64,000 nt of DNA from Isoptericola dokdonensis DS-3. GTDB taxonomy: Bacteria > Actinomycetota > Actinomycetes > Actinomycetales > Cellulomonadaceae. The stretch covers positions 3,472,001 through 3,536,000 of the forward strand of contig NZ_CP014209.1 of the NCBI RefSeq assembly GCF_001636295.1, read 5' to 3'. A model generated the notes under the pieces. That model had not been told where the DNA came from. It made no database searches and was given only the letters and a program-made list of their open reading frames with translations. Positions 34,736 to 42,504 of this stretch are shown here, one piece after another. Numbering within the stretch: position 1 is the first letter of the stretch; each line of letters begins with the position of its first letter. Position numbers and translations under genes: made by a program.

Positions 34736-35251
34736 GTGACCTCCACGCCTGCCACGGACGACCCGACCGCCGTCACCGCCCACGACCTCGAGGTGCTGGC
34801 CGAGCAGCTCGGCCGCGAGCCGCGCGGCGTCGTCGGCATCGCGGCCCGCTGCGTGTGCGGGCGACCCCTCGTGGTGCGTACCGCGCCGCGCCTGCCGGAC
34901 GGCACGCCGTTCCCGACGACGTACTACCTGACCCACCCGGGCGCGGTGGCGGCGGCGTCGCGGCTGGAGGCCGACGGTGTGATGAAGGAGATGTCGGACC
35001 GGCTCACGCAGGATGAGGAGCTCGCCGCGGCCTACGGGCGCGCGCACGAGCACTACCTGGCGCGGCGTGCCGAGCTGGGAAGCGTGGAGGAGATCGAGGG
35101 CATCTCCGCGGGCGGGATGCCGACGCGCGTCAAGTGCCTGCACGTGCTCATGGGGCACGCGCTCGCCGCGGGCCCGGGCGTCAACCCGCTGGGTGACGAG
35201 GCCCTGGAGCGGGTCCGCGACCAGTGGCGTCCCGACCGCTGCTCGTGCTGA
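34736..35251 (+). CDS. DUF501 family protein
   Basis: 171 residues of the actinobacterial DUF501 family. GVVGIAARCVCGRPLVVRTA, PFPTTYYLTHP, ISAGGMPTRVKCLHVLMGH and DRCSC are typical, and paired Cys suggest metal binding, although this is untested. GTG 34736 lies 4 nt after the DivIC-like stop; GAGAAT six bases upstream could also give a leaderless transcript. No function is established for the family. It sits between the cell-division gene and ppx as in related genomes. Confidence 0.88.
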   Translation: MTSTPATDDPTAVTAHDLEVLAEQLGREPRGVVGIAARCVCGRPLVVRTAPRLPDGTPFPTTYYLTHPGAVAAASRLEADGVMKEMSDRLTQDEELAAAYGRAHEHYLARRAELGSVEEIEGISAGGMPTRVKCLHVLMGHALAAGPGVNPLGDEALERVRDQWRPDRCSC

Positions 35252-35330
35252 GCACCGTCCGCCCGGCGCCGTCCCCGCACGGCGCGCAGGGCGCGCGCCT
35301 GTCGGGACGTGGTGAGAGGGTGACCCGGTG

Positions 35331-36284
35331 ATGAGCAGCACCCGCGTGGCCGCCGTCGACTGCGGCACCAACTCGATCCGACTTCTCGTGGCCGACGTGG
35401 CCCCCGACGGCACCTTGGTCGAGCTCGACCGGCGCATGGAGATCGTCCGCCTCGGCCAGGGCGTGGACCGCACGGGCGAGCTCGCCGCGGAGGCCTTGGA
35501 GCGCACCCTGGCCGCGACGCGCGAGTACGCCGAGGTCGCGTCCCGGCTGGGGGCGTCGACGGTCCGCTTCGTCGCGACCTCCGCCACCCGGGACGCCCGC
35601 AACCGCGACGAGTTCGTCGCGGGCGTGCGGGCGGCGCTCGGCGTGGAGCCGGAGGTCGTCTCGGGGCAGGAGGAGGCGCTGCTGTCGTTCCGCGGCGCCA
35701 CGAGCGGGGCTGCGGCCGCGCACCCGGGCCCGTACCTCGTCGTGGACCTCGGCGGCGGCTCGACCGAGCTCGTGCTGGGGACGACGACGCCGGAGGCCGC
35801 GCTGTCGATGGACGTCGGCTCCGTGCGGCTCACCGAGCGGCACCTGCACTCCGACCCGCCGACCGAGGCTGAGGTGGCGCGCGCCCGCGCCGACGTCGAC
35901 GCCGCCCTGGACGCCGCCGCGCAGGTGGTGCCGCTGGGGCGCACGGCCACGCTGGTCGGCCTCGCCGGTTCGGTGACGTCCGTCACCGCGCACGCGCTCG
36001 GCCTGCCCAGCTACCAGCGGGACAGGGTCAACGGCACGGTCCTGCCGGTGGACGACGTGCTCGCCGCCTGCGCCGACCTGCTCGGCCGCACCCGCGAGCA
36101 GCGGCTCGCGCTCGGGTTCATGCACCCGGGCCGGGCCGATGTCATCGGGGCGGGGGCCCTGGTCTGGGCGCGCGTCGTGGAGCGGGTGCGCGACGAGGTC
36201 GCCGCCGCGGGTGGTGAGCTGACGCACGTCGTGACCTCCGAGAGCGACATCCTCGACGGCATCGCGCTGTCCCTCGGTTCCTGA
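35331..36284 (+). CDS. ppx: Exopolyphosphatase / pppGpp phosphohydrolase (Ppx/GppA family)
   Basis: 317 residues, the short actinobacterial form without the C-terminal HD domain. VAAVDCGTNSIRLLVADV is the phosphate-1 motif, ATSATRDARN and VVDLGGGSTELVLG the conserved central and phosphate-2 motifs. It should hydrolyse polyphosphate and possibly pppGpp. ATG 35331 is preceded by GAGAGGG 10 nt upstream; the GTG three bases earlier is an equal alternative. It is the last gene of the eno-to-ppx block. Confidence 0.93.
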   Translation: MSSTRVAAVDCGTNSIRLLVADVAPDGTLVELDRRMEIVRLGQGVDRTGELAAEALERTLAATREYAEVASRLGASTVRFVATSATRDARNRDEFVAGVRAALGVEPEVVSGQEEALLSFRGATSGAAAAHPGPYLVVDLGGGSTELVLGTTTPEAALSMDVGSVRLTERHLHSDPPTEAEVARARADVDAALDAAAQVVPLGRTATLVGLAGSVTSVTAHALGLPSYQRDRVNGTVLPVDDVLAACADLLGRTREQRLALGFMHPGRADVIGAGALVWARVVERVRDEVAAAGGELTHVVTSESDILDGIALSLGS

Positions 36285-36390
36285 CCGACCCGACCGATAC
36301 TCGGTCGTCGCACGGTCGGCGACGGGGACGAGCGCCGGCGAGCCGAGGACGAACTGCGGGGGCGGGGAAAAGGCTCGCGGCGTACGGTCG

Positions 36391-36402
36391 TAGACTGTGA
36401 GC
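36391..36402 (+). promoter_or_regulatory. Leaderless promoter, -10 box TAGACT
   Basis: TAGACT at 36391-36396, six bases, then ATG 36403. It argues against the in-frame GTG at 36397. Confidence 0.65.
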
Positions 36403-37854
36403 ATGCCTCAGAACGATCTGTCTTCGGACAACTCTGCCCAGGGCGTGGTGGAGACGACCTCGCGTCCGCGCAAGGTGCCTCGCGTCGTGGTGCTCGGCGG
36501 CGGTTCCGTCGGCCTGTACGTGGCGCGCCGCCTGCGCAAGAAGCTCGGCAAGCGCGAGGCGGCGATCGTCGTCGTCGACCCGCGCCCGTACATGACGTAC
36601 GCGCCGTTCCTGCCGGAGGCGGGTGCCGGGTCGATCGACGCCCGTGACGTCGTCGCGCCGCACCGTCTGGCCCTCAAGGGCGTCGACGTGCTCCAGGGCA
36701 AGGTCGTCGCGATCGCGCACGGTGACAAGAAGGTCACGATCTCCCCGGAGGAGGGGCCGGACTACGAGGTCTCCTACGACCACCTCGTCGTCGGCCTCGG
36801 TTCGGTGTCCCGCACGCTGCCCATCCCGGGCCTGGCGGAGAACGCGATCGGCTTCAAGAACGTGGAGGAGGCCATCGCGGTCCGCAACCACGTGCTGAAC
36901 CGTCTCGACGTCGCCTCGTCCACGTGGGACGCGGCCATGCGCCGCAAGATGCTGACGTTCACGTTCGTCGGCGGCGGGTTCGCCGGGATCGAGGCGCTCG
37001 CCGAGATCGAGGACATGGCGCGCTACGCGACGCGGAACTACCCGACGATCGAGCCGAGCGACCTGCGGTTCGTCATGATCGAGGGTGCCGGGCGGATCCT
37101 GCCCGAGGTGTCGGAGCCGATGGGGCTCTGGGCGCTGGAGGAGATGAAGAAGCGCGGCATCGAGTTCCACCTCAACACGTTCCTGTCGTCGTGCGTCGAC
37201 GGTCACGTCGTCACGTCCACGGGTGTGGAGTTCGACACGGAGACGATCGTGTGGACCGCCGGTGTGAAGGCGAACCCGGTCATCAAGGACGCCTCGGACC
37301 TGCCGGTGGACCGCATGGGCCGCGTCACGGTGCAGGCGACGCTCCAGGTCGCGACGGAGGACGGCGAGATCGTCCCCGACGCGTGGGCCGCGGGCGACTG
37401 CGCCGCCGTGCCGGACCTGCTGAACCCGGGCTCGTTCTGCCCGCCGAACGCCCAGCACGCGATCCGCGAGGCGAACCAGCTCGCCGACAACCTCGTCGCG
37501 ACCCTCAAGGGCGAGCAGCCCGTGGAGTACAAGCACAAGAGCGTCGGCGTCGTGGCGTCGCTCGGCCTGTACAAGGGCGTGGCGGAGCTGTTCGGCTTCG
37601 TCAAGCTGAAGGGCCCGCTGGCCTGGCTGGCGCACCGCGGCTACCACGTGATGGCGATGCCGACGGGCAATCGCAAGCTCCGCATCCTCGTGGGCTGGAT
37701 CGGGCAGTTCCTCATGGGCCGCGAGATCGTCTCGCTGGGTTCGCTGCACGACCCGCGCGACGAGTTCCGCAAGGCGTCCGTGCCGCCGAAGCCGGCGGGC
37801 GAGAAGGTCGAGCAGAAGGCGCAGGCGTCCGCGGCGGTCGCCGAGAAGGGCTGA
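36403..37854 (+). CDS. ndh: Type II NADH dehydrogenase (NDH-2 family)
   Basis: 483 residues. An FAD-binding GxGxxG variant (VLGGGSVGLYVARRL, about 30-44) and an NAD-binding site (FVGGGFAGIEALAEIEDM, about 189) frame a two-dinucleotide-fold oxidoreductase; VWTAGVKANP and AAGDCAAVPD are the conserved C-terminal motifs. NDH-2 passes electrons from NADH to menaquinone without pumping protons. The C-terminal region (GWIGQFLMGREIVSLGSLHD) is amphipathic and may bind the membrane. Its -10 box lies six bases before ATG, so the mRNA is probably leaderless. A Lys/Ala-rich tail follows. Confidence 0.92.
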   Translation: MPQNDLSSDNSAQGVVETTSRPRKVPRVVVLGGGSVGLYVARRLRKKLGKREAAIVVVDPRPYMTYAPFLPEAGAGSIDARDVVAPHRLALKGVDVLQGKVVAIAHGDKKVTISPEEGPDYEVSYDHLVVGLGSVSRTLPIPGLAENAIGFKNVEEAIAVRNHVLNRLDVASSTWDAAMRRKMLTFTFVGGGFAGIEALAEIEDMARYATRNYPTIEPSDLRFVMIEGAGRILPEVSEPMGLWALEEMKKRGIEFHLNTFLSSCVDGHVVTSTGVEFDTETIVWTAGVKANPVIKDASDLPVDRMGRVTVQATLQVATEDGEIVPDAWAAGDCAAVPDLLNPGSFCPPNAQHAIREANQLADNLVATLKGEQPVEYKHKSVGVVASLGLYKGVAELFGFVKLKGPLAWLAHRGYHVMAMPTGNRKLRILVGWIGQFLMGREIVSLGSLHDPRDEFRKASVPPKPAGEKVEQKAQASAAVAEKG

Positions 37855-37890
37855 CCCCCTTCGCGTTCGAGGCATGACGGGCGGTCGTGC

Positions 37891-37943
37891 CCGGCAGACG
37901 TCCTGGCCGGTACCGTGTGGTGCCGGTGGCGGACGTCTCGCCG
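37891..37943. terminator. Imperfect hairpin after ndh
   Basis: CCGGCAGACGTC pairs with GACGTCTCGCCGG (one bulge), and CCGGTACC/GGTGCCGG forms an inner stem with one wobble. It lies between ndh and the tRNA. Confidence 0.5.
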
Positions 37944-37977
37944 GGGGCGGCCGCCCGTCGCCGTCCGGTCTTCTTTC

Positions 37978-38051
37978 GCCCCCGTAGCCCAACTGGCAGA
38001 GGCAGCCGGCTTAAACCCGGCCCAGTCCCGGTTCGAACCCGGGCGGGGGCA
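37978..38051 (+). tRNA. tRNA with UAA anticodon (Leu), short variable loop
   Basis: A complete 74-nt cloverleaf: acceptor GCCCCCG/CGGGGGC, discriminator A, anticodon stem GCCGG/CCGGC with loop CTTAAAC, T arm CCCGG-TTCGAAC-CCGGG. The anticodon is UAA, which reads the leucine codon UUA. The D arm (GCCC...GGCAGAGGC) has the 3-bp-stem, large-loop look of leucine tRNAs, and the discriminator is A as LeuRS requires. The variable region, however, is only 5 nt (CCAGT), whereas tRNA-Leu normally carries a long extra arm. CCA is not encoded. The gene assignment is firm; the amino-acid identity is less so. Confidence 0.85.
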
Positions 38052-38083
38052 CGTCGTCAAGGGTCCTCTGCCGGCGCATATAG

Positions 38084-38113
38084 TTGCTGCAGGCAATCAA
38101 AGAGGCGTAGCCT
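38084..38113 (+). promoter_or_regulatory. MFS transporter promoter
   Basis: TTGCTG at 38084-38089, an 18-nt gap and TAGCCT at 38108-38113. TTGCTGCAGGCAA around the -35 box is an inverted repeat (TTGC/GCAA) and could be an operator. Confidence 0.6.
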
Positions 38114-38144
38114 CGGTCCGTCCCGACCGAGGAGAGAAGCACCC

Positions 38145-39377
38145 GTGGCCCACCACGACGAACCGCACCGCACCGCCATCTACGCCACCGCCCTGACCGC
38201 GTTCTTCGCCATCGCGGGCATCGCGATCGTCGACCCCATCCTGCCTGTCATCGGCCAGGAGATCGGCGCGAGCACGTGGCAGATCGAGCTGCTGTTCACC
38301 GCCTACGTCGCGGTGATGGCGCTCGGCATGGTCCCCGCCACCGTGGCCACAGGCCGCTTCGGGTACAAGAAGATCCTCGTGGCGGGCGTCGGGGTCGTCG
38401 CCGTCGCAGCCGTCGGGGCCGCGCTCGCCGGCGGCCTCGTCGGCCTGGCGCTGCTGCGCGGTCTGTGGGGACTGGGCAACGCGATGTTCTTCGTCACCGC
38501 GATGGTGCTGCTCGTGTCCCTGGCGAACGACCGCGGCTGGGCCGTCGAGCTGTACGAGACGTGCCTCGGCCTCGGCTTCGCGCTCGGCCCGCTGCTCGGC
38601 GGGCTCCTCGGGCAGATCTCGTGGCGGGTCCCGTTCCTCGCCTGCGGCGTCTTCATGGTCGGCGCGATGGTGCTGTCGCTCGTCAAGCTCCGCGACCCCG
38701 ACGAGCGCCCGGCGCCGCTGCGCTACCGGCAGGTGTTCGCGCCGTTCCGCCGGCCCGCGTTCGTCGTGCTGTCGGTCGTCGTGGCCGCGTACAACTTCGT
38801 CTTCTTCATCGTGCTCGGCTACACGCCGATCGCGCTCGGTCTCGACGTCGTCCCGCTCGGGCTCGTGTTCACCGGCTGGGGCGTCGGCCTCGCCGTCGGC
38901 ATCCTCGTCATCGGGCACCGACTCGCGCACCGCCTCGGCGCCGTGCAGACCGTCGGGGTGGCGCTCGTCGTCCTGCTCGTCGCGCTCGTCGGCCTCGCCA
39001 CCTCGCCGGGGACGGTCGTCAGCGTGGTGTGGCTGGTGGTCGCCGGGCTCGCCATGGGCGTCACGAACGCCAACGTCACCGACCTCGCGCTCGGCGTCGG
39101 CGACCCGGACCGGCGCGTGACGACCGGGGCGTTCAACCTCGTCCGCTGGGGCTTCGCCGCGCCTGCGCCGGTGGTCGCCGGGCTGCTGGCGGAGAACGTC
39201 GGGCTCGCCGCACCGTTCTGGGTCGGCGCCGCCGTGCTCGTGGTGGGCGTGGCGACGATGCTCCTGCTCGGGCACCGGATCGCCGAACCGGTCGGGGAGC
39301 GGGTGCTGTGGCGACGCTGGGACGCCGCCGCGGCCGAGATCGAGGGCACTGCCGCCGAGGCCGGCGCCCCCCTCTGA
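38145..39377 (+). CDS. MFS transporter, likely drug/metabolite exporter
   Basis: 410 residues with about twelve membrane helices. DPILPVIGQEIGASTWQIEL opens the first half as in DHA1-type exporters; GRFGYKKILVAG is the loop 2-3 motif and ELYETCLGLGFALGPLLGGL the motif-C-like stretch of antiporters. A proton-coupled efflux role is likely, substrate unknown. GTG 38145 has GGAGAGAAG upstream. Its neighbour on the minus strand is a LysR regulator, separated by 2 nt and convergent, so that regulator more likely controls the EamA gene beyond. Confidence 0.85.
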   Translation: MAHHDEPHRTAIYATALTAFFAIAGIAIVDPILPVIGQEIGASTWQIELLFTAYVAVMALGMVPATVATGRFGYKKILVAGVGVVAVAAVGAALAGGLVGLALLRGLWGLGNAMFFVTAMVLLVSLANDRGWAVELYETCLGLGFALGPLLGGLLGQISWRVPFLACGVFMVGAMVLSLVKLRDPDERPAPLRYRQVFAPFRRPAFVVLSVVVAAYNFVFFIVLGYTPIALGLDVVPLGLVFTGWGVGLAVGILVIGHRLAHRLGAVQTVGVALVVLLVALVGLATSPGTVVSVVWLVVAGLAMGVTNANVTDLALGVGDPDRRVTTGAFNLVRWGFAAPAPVVAGLLAENVGLAAPFWVGAAVLVVGVATMLLLGHRIAEPVGERVLWRRWDAAAAEIEGTAAEAGAPL

Positions 39378-39379
39378 CG

Positions 39380-40291
39380 TCAACCCGCGCGGTGCCGCTC
39401 CTCGACGTCGGCCGCCGCGGCGCGCAGCGCGTCGAGGACCAGCCGGACGGCGGCACGGCGGGCGACGTCCGGCCGCAGCACGGCCGACACGTGGCGGACG
39501 GCGGGGACGCCGGTGAGCGGACGCAGCACGAGGCGGTCGCCGACGGGCGTGGTGAAGCGGGGCAGGATCGCGAGCCGGTCGCCCGCCGCGACGAGCGCCT
39601 CGACGAGCCGGTTGTCGACGATGCGCTGGCGCACGTCGAGCTGGGCGCCGGTCGCCTGCTCGATCCCGATCAGCACCGTGTCGAACGGGTAGCCGCGGGG
39701 CACCCCGATCCACGGCGACCCGGCGACCTGGTCTGCGGACACCGACCGGTGCTTGGCCAGCGGGTGGCCGGGCGACATCGCCACGTCGAGGGGTTCGTCG
39801 GCCAGGTGGACGACGGCGAGCCCGTCCGTCCCCGCGGGTCGCACGCTGGTGAGGCTGTGCGCGACGACGACGTCGTGGTCGGCGGTGAGCGCGCCGAACT
39901 CCGCCTCGGCGCGGTCGACGTCGGACAGGCGCAGGTCGACCCCGGTGCCGGCGAGCGCCGCCTCGACACCCGGCACCAGGAAGGTGGCCGCGCTCGGCAG
40001 CGCCGCGACCGCGACGGTGCCGGCGGGTGCGCCACGGAACTCGTCCCAGCGGGCCTGGACGTCGGCAAGCGCCACCTGGACCTTGACGCCCTCGGCGGCG
40101 AGCAGCCGCCCGGCGTCGGTGAGACGGATCCCGCGGCCGTGCGGCCGGACGAGCTCGGTGCCGAGCTCGCGCTGCGCGGTGCGCAGCTGCTGGGACACGG
40201 CGGACGGCGTGCGGTGGGTCGCGGCGGCGACGGCGGCGACGCTGCCGCGGTCGGCGAGCTCGCGCAGGAGCTCGAGGTGACGGACGTCCAT
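39380..40291 (-). CDS. LysR-family transcriptional regulator
   Basis: 303 residues. The winged HTH (DVRHLELLRELADRGSVAAV, SAVSQQLRTAQREL) is at the N-terminus and the substrate-binding domain from about residue 90 (TVAVAALPSAATFLVPGVEA). Divergent from the EamA gene at 40363, 71 bp apart, the normal arrangement for a LysR regulator and its target. On its own strand TAGGAT lies six bases before ATG 40291, indicating a leaderless transcript. Confidence 0.92.
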   Translation of the reverse strand: MDVRHLELLRELADRGSVAAVAAATHRTPSAVSQQLRTAQRELGTELVRPHGRGIRLTDAGRLLAAEGVKVQVALADVQARWDEFRGAPAGTVAVAALPSAATFLVPGVEAALAGTGVDLRLSDVDRAEAEFGALTADHDVVVAHSLTSVRPAGTDGLAVVHLADEPLDVAMSPGHPLAKHRSVSADQVAGSPWIGVPRGYPFDTVLIGIEQATGAQLDVRQRIVDNRLVEALVAAGDRLAILPRFTTPVGDRLVLRPLTGVPAVRHVSAVLRPDVARRAAVRLVLDALRAAAADVEERHRAG

Positions 40292-40304
40292 GTAGGAATC
40301 CTAC
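40292..40304 (-). promoter_or_regulatory. Leaderless -10 box of lysR inside a 6-bp inverted repeat
   Basis: GTAGGAATCCTAC (plus strand) touches the start codon. On the minus strand it supplies TAGGAT plus the six-base gap to ATG, so protein bound to this inverted repeat would block its own promoter. Confidence 0.55.
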
Positions 40305-40350
40305 CGAGACGTGCAGAAACAGTTGCTTGTCCCTTCACCGGTGCGCCGGT

Positions 40351-40362
40351 GAGCATGGGGGC
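40351..40362 (+). promoter_or_regulatory. Possible leaderless promoter of the EamA gene, GAGCAT
   Basis: GAGCAT at 40351-40356, then six bases (five G and a C), then GTG 40363. The G run could alternatively act as a ribosome site. Confidence 0.35.
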
Positions 40363-41334
40363 GTGCCCACCCGTCATCGCCTTCTCGCCGTCGTCGTCGC
40401 CCTGCTGTGGGGCCTGAACTTCCTCGCCATCGACGCCTCGCTGGCGCACTATCCGCCGATGTTCCTCGTGGCGCTGCGGTTCGCCGTCCTCGCGATCCCG
40501 ACGGTGTTCCTCGTCCCGTGGCCCGGCGTGCCGGTGCGGTGGTTGATCGGCTACGGCGTCGGGTTCGGGGTGCTCCAGTTCGCGTTCCTCTACTGGGGGA
40601 TGGCGGCGGGGATGCCCGCGGGCCTCGCGTCGCTGGTCCTGCAGATGTCCGGGCCGTTCACCGTCGTCCTCGGGGCCATGTTCCTGCGGGAGCGGGTCAC
40701 GGGGCGGCAGGTCGCCGGGATCCTCGTCGCCGTCGCCGGGCTGACGGCGGTGGGCTGGCAGCGGGCGGAGAGCGCGGCGCTGCTGCCGTTCCTGCTCACG
40801 CTCGCCGGGGCGTTCGGCTGGGCGATCGGCAACGTCAGCAACCGGCTCGCCCAGCCCCGCAACCCGCTGCACCTGGTGCTGTGGATGTCCGTCGTGCCGC
40901 CGCTGCCCATGCTGGCGGTCTCCTGGTTCGTCGAGGGGCCCGACGCCATCCGGACGTCACTGACCACCTACGACGACCCCGCCGCCTGGTGGGCCGTCGC
41001 CGGACTGGCGTACACGGTGCTGCTCGGCACCGTCGTCGGGTCGGGGCTGTGGACGTGGCTCATGACCCGCCACCCCGCAGGCGTGGTCGCCCCGTTCTCC
41101 ATGCTGGTGCCCGTGGTCGGGATGTCGTCGGCGTGGCTCGTGCTCGGCGAGGAGGTGACGCCCGGCGAGCTGGTCGGCGCGCTGCTCGTCGTCGGGGGAG
41201 TGCTCTGGGGGAGCAGGCCCGCCCGCCGGCCGTCGGCGGTCGCGACGGTCGGCGACGCCGGGCCGGACGGAGGCGCGCCGACCGGACCCGAGGGTCCGGC
41301 ACGCGAGCCCGTGCCACGCAGCGCGGCCGTCTAG
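40363..41334 (+). CDS. EamA-family (DMT) transporter
   Basis: 323 residues, ten membrane helices in two EamA repeats. LLWGLNFLAIDASLAHYPPM and FLVALRFAVLAIP open the first; GSGLWTWLMTRHPAGVVAPF and GMSSAWLVLGEEVTPGELVG close the second. EamA proteins export amino acids or other small metabolites, substrate unknown here. GTG 40363 is favoured over GTG 40327 since it starts right at the first helix. It is divergent from and probably controlled by the LysR gene next to it. Confidence 0.88.
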   Translation: MPTRHRLLAVVVALLWGLNFLAIDASLAHYPPMFLVALRFAVLAIPTVFLVPWPGVPVRWLIGYGVGFGVLQFAFLYWGMAAGMPAGLASLVLQMSGPFTVVLGAMFLRERVTGRQVAGILVAVAGLTAVGWQRAESAALLPFLLTLAGAFGWAIGNVSNRLAQPRNPLHLVLWMSVVPPLPMLAVSWFVEGPDAIRTSLTTYDDPAAWWAVAGLAYTVLLGTVVGSGLWTWLMTRHPAGVVAPFSMLVPVVGMSSAWLVLGEEVTPGELVGALLVVGGVLWGSRPARRPSAVATVGDAGPDGGAPTGPEGPAREPVPRSAAV

Positions 41335-41376
41335 GGGCGCCGGCCGCCGCCGCGGTGGTGACCGTCGTCGTCGCCC

Positions 41377-42006
41377 TCAGGCCCCGTCGTCGAGGACGGG
41401 GAAGGCGTTGAAGTGGATCTGCACCGGCGCGGTGCCCGCGACGTTCTCCTGGCCGCGCAGCGGCGCGGTGTACACGTCGAGGAACTCGTGGAACGCCTCG
41501 ATGACCGAGGCCAGCTGCTCGGGCGTCGCCCACAGCAGGGTGGTGCTGAGGGTGATGGAGTCCTTCCAGGCGAGGTAGCGGGGGTCGACGTCGGGAGCCT
41601 TGTCCACGACGTCGAGCAGGTGCCAGATCTTCGCCTGGCGGGTCTTCTCCAGCTGGGCGTTGACCATGGACTTCGCTGTTCGGGTGCCGACGTCGTCGTC
41701 GGCCTCCGGGGCGATCCGGTACCCGCCCGGGGTCTGCTCCCACCAGCGTTCGCGCGCGGTGCCCTTGCCCTCGACCTCGCGGACGAACTCGTGCCGGGCG
41801 AGCTGGCGCAGGTGGTAGCTGGTCGACCCGCTCGACTCCCCGACGAGCTCGGCCAGCCCGCTCGCCGTCAGTGATCCGTGCGTCTGCAGGAGGTCGAGGA
41901 TGCGTAGCCGCAGCGGGTGGGAGAGCGCCTTGAGCCGCTCGGGGCCGAGGATCTTCGGCGGACCCTGCGTGGCCGGGGCCGCGGTGGCCTCGGGGGAGTC
42001 GGTCAT
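41377..42006 (-). CDS. ArsR-like winged-helix transcriptional regulator
   Basis: 209 residues. LKALSHPLRLRILDLLQTHG and SGSTSYHLRQLARHEFV form the winged HTH of the ArsR/HTH_20 group, and the remaining 110 residues (QAKIWHLLDVVDKAPDVDPR, WATPEQLASVIEAFHEFLDV) are helical and probably a ligand or dimer domain. No clustered Cys, so not a classic metal sensor. TACGGT lies 7 nt before ATG 42006. It lies next to a small Arg/Ala-rich gene and the divergent RND gene, whose control it may provide. Confidence 0.85.
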   Translation of the reverse strand: MTDSPEATAAPATQGPPKILGPERLKALSHPLRLRILDLLQTHGSLTASGLAELVGESSGSTSYHLRQLARHEFVREVEGKGTARERWWEQTPGGYRIAPEADDDVGTRTAKSMVNAQLEKTRQAKIWHLLDVVDKAPDVDPRYLAWKDSITLSTTLLWATPEQLASVIEAFHEFLDVYTAPLRGQENVAGTAPVQIHFNAFPVLDDGA

Positions 42007-42032
42007 GCCCTCGACCGTACTCGTCCCGAGGC

Positions 42033-42281
42033 TCACCGCAGGCCGAGCGGGTGGACCTGGGCGGCGTTGTCGCGGCGGTGGTCGTCGGCGGCGCGGTGCC
42101 GCGCGAGACGGGCGGCGGCGGTGCGACGTGCGCGCCGCTCGTGCCGGGCGGCCGACGCGGCCGTGAGGCGTGCCGCGGCGACGAGGAGCAGGCGGCCTGC
42201 CGCGTCGAGGGTGCGGGCGCCGGCGCCGGGCCGCGGGGCGGGCGTGGTGCGGGCGAGCGCGGGGCTGGTCAGGGCGATCAC
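42033..42281 (-). CDS. Small Arg/Ala-rich protein of unknown function
   Basis: 82 residues beginning MIALTSPALARTTPAPRPG, rich in Arg and Ala throughout; no membrane helix is certain. GAGGAG lies 6 nt before GTG 42281, and a good promoter with operator-like repeats is 33 nt upstream, so I consider it real. Lies 26 nt upstream of the ArsR-like gene on the same strand, possibly co-transcribed with it. No function can be proposed. Confidence 0.6.
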   Translation of the reverse strand: MIALTSPALARTTPAPRPGAGARTLDAAGRLLLVAAARLTAASAARHERRARRTAAARLARHRAADDHRRDNAAQVHPLGLR

Positions 42282-42320
42282 GGCGGACTCCTCGGGGCGT
42301 GGCGTGGGCTGGTGAGCACC

Positions 42321-42360
42321 ACTGTAGAACTACAAAGAACCCTTTGCAAGAGTTTCTTTG
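42321..42360 (-). promoter_or_regulatory. Promoter with nested inverted repeats for the small gene and ArsR-like regulator
   Basis: On the minus strand TTGCAA (42344-42349), a 17-nt gap and TACAGT (42321-42326) form a strong promoter. CAAAGAA (42333-42339) and TTCTTTG (42354-42360) are inverted around the -35 box, and GTAG/CTAC is inverted next to the -10 box. The stretch is strikingly AT-rich for this genome. These are likely operators, perhaps for the ArsR-like protein. Confidence 0.65.
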
Positions 42361-42438
42361 CATGGCGGCCCCTGTCGTCGCGGGCAGCCCCGGGCCGCCC
42401 TCCGCAGATCGTCGTGGTGTCCGGGAACCGCGGGGACG

Positions 42439-42444
42439 TAGGCT
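42439..42444 (+). promoter_or_regulatory. -10 box of the RND exporter gene
   Basis: TAGGCT with a weak GTGTCC 16 nt upstream. The leader of about 55 nt ends in GGAG five bases before GTG 42505. Confidence 0.45.
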
Positions 42445-42504
42445 CCGTTGTGCACCCCGTACGACTGAGCCGTCGTGCACCTCCCCCACCACCCTGGAGT
42501 GAGC

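Noticed and set aside
37978..38051. tRNA-Lys reading of the tRNA
   Set aside because: Overall shape resembles tRNA-Lys, but the anticodon stem GCCGG/CCGGC fixes the loop as CTTAAAC and the anticodon as UAA, not UUU or CUU.
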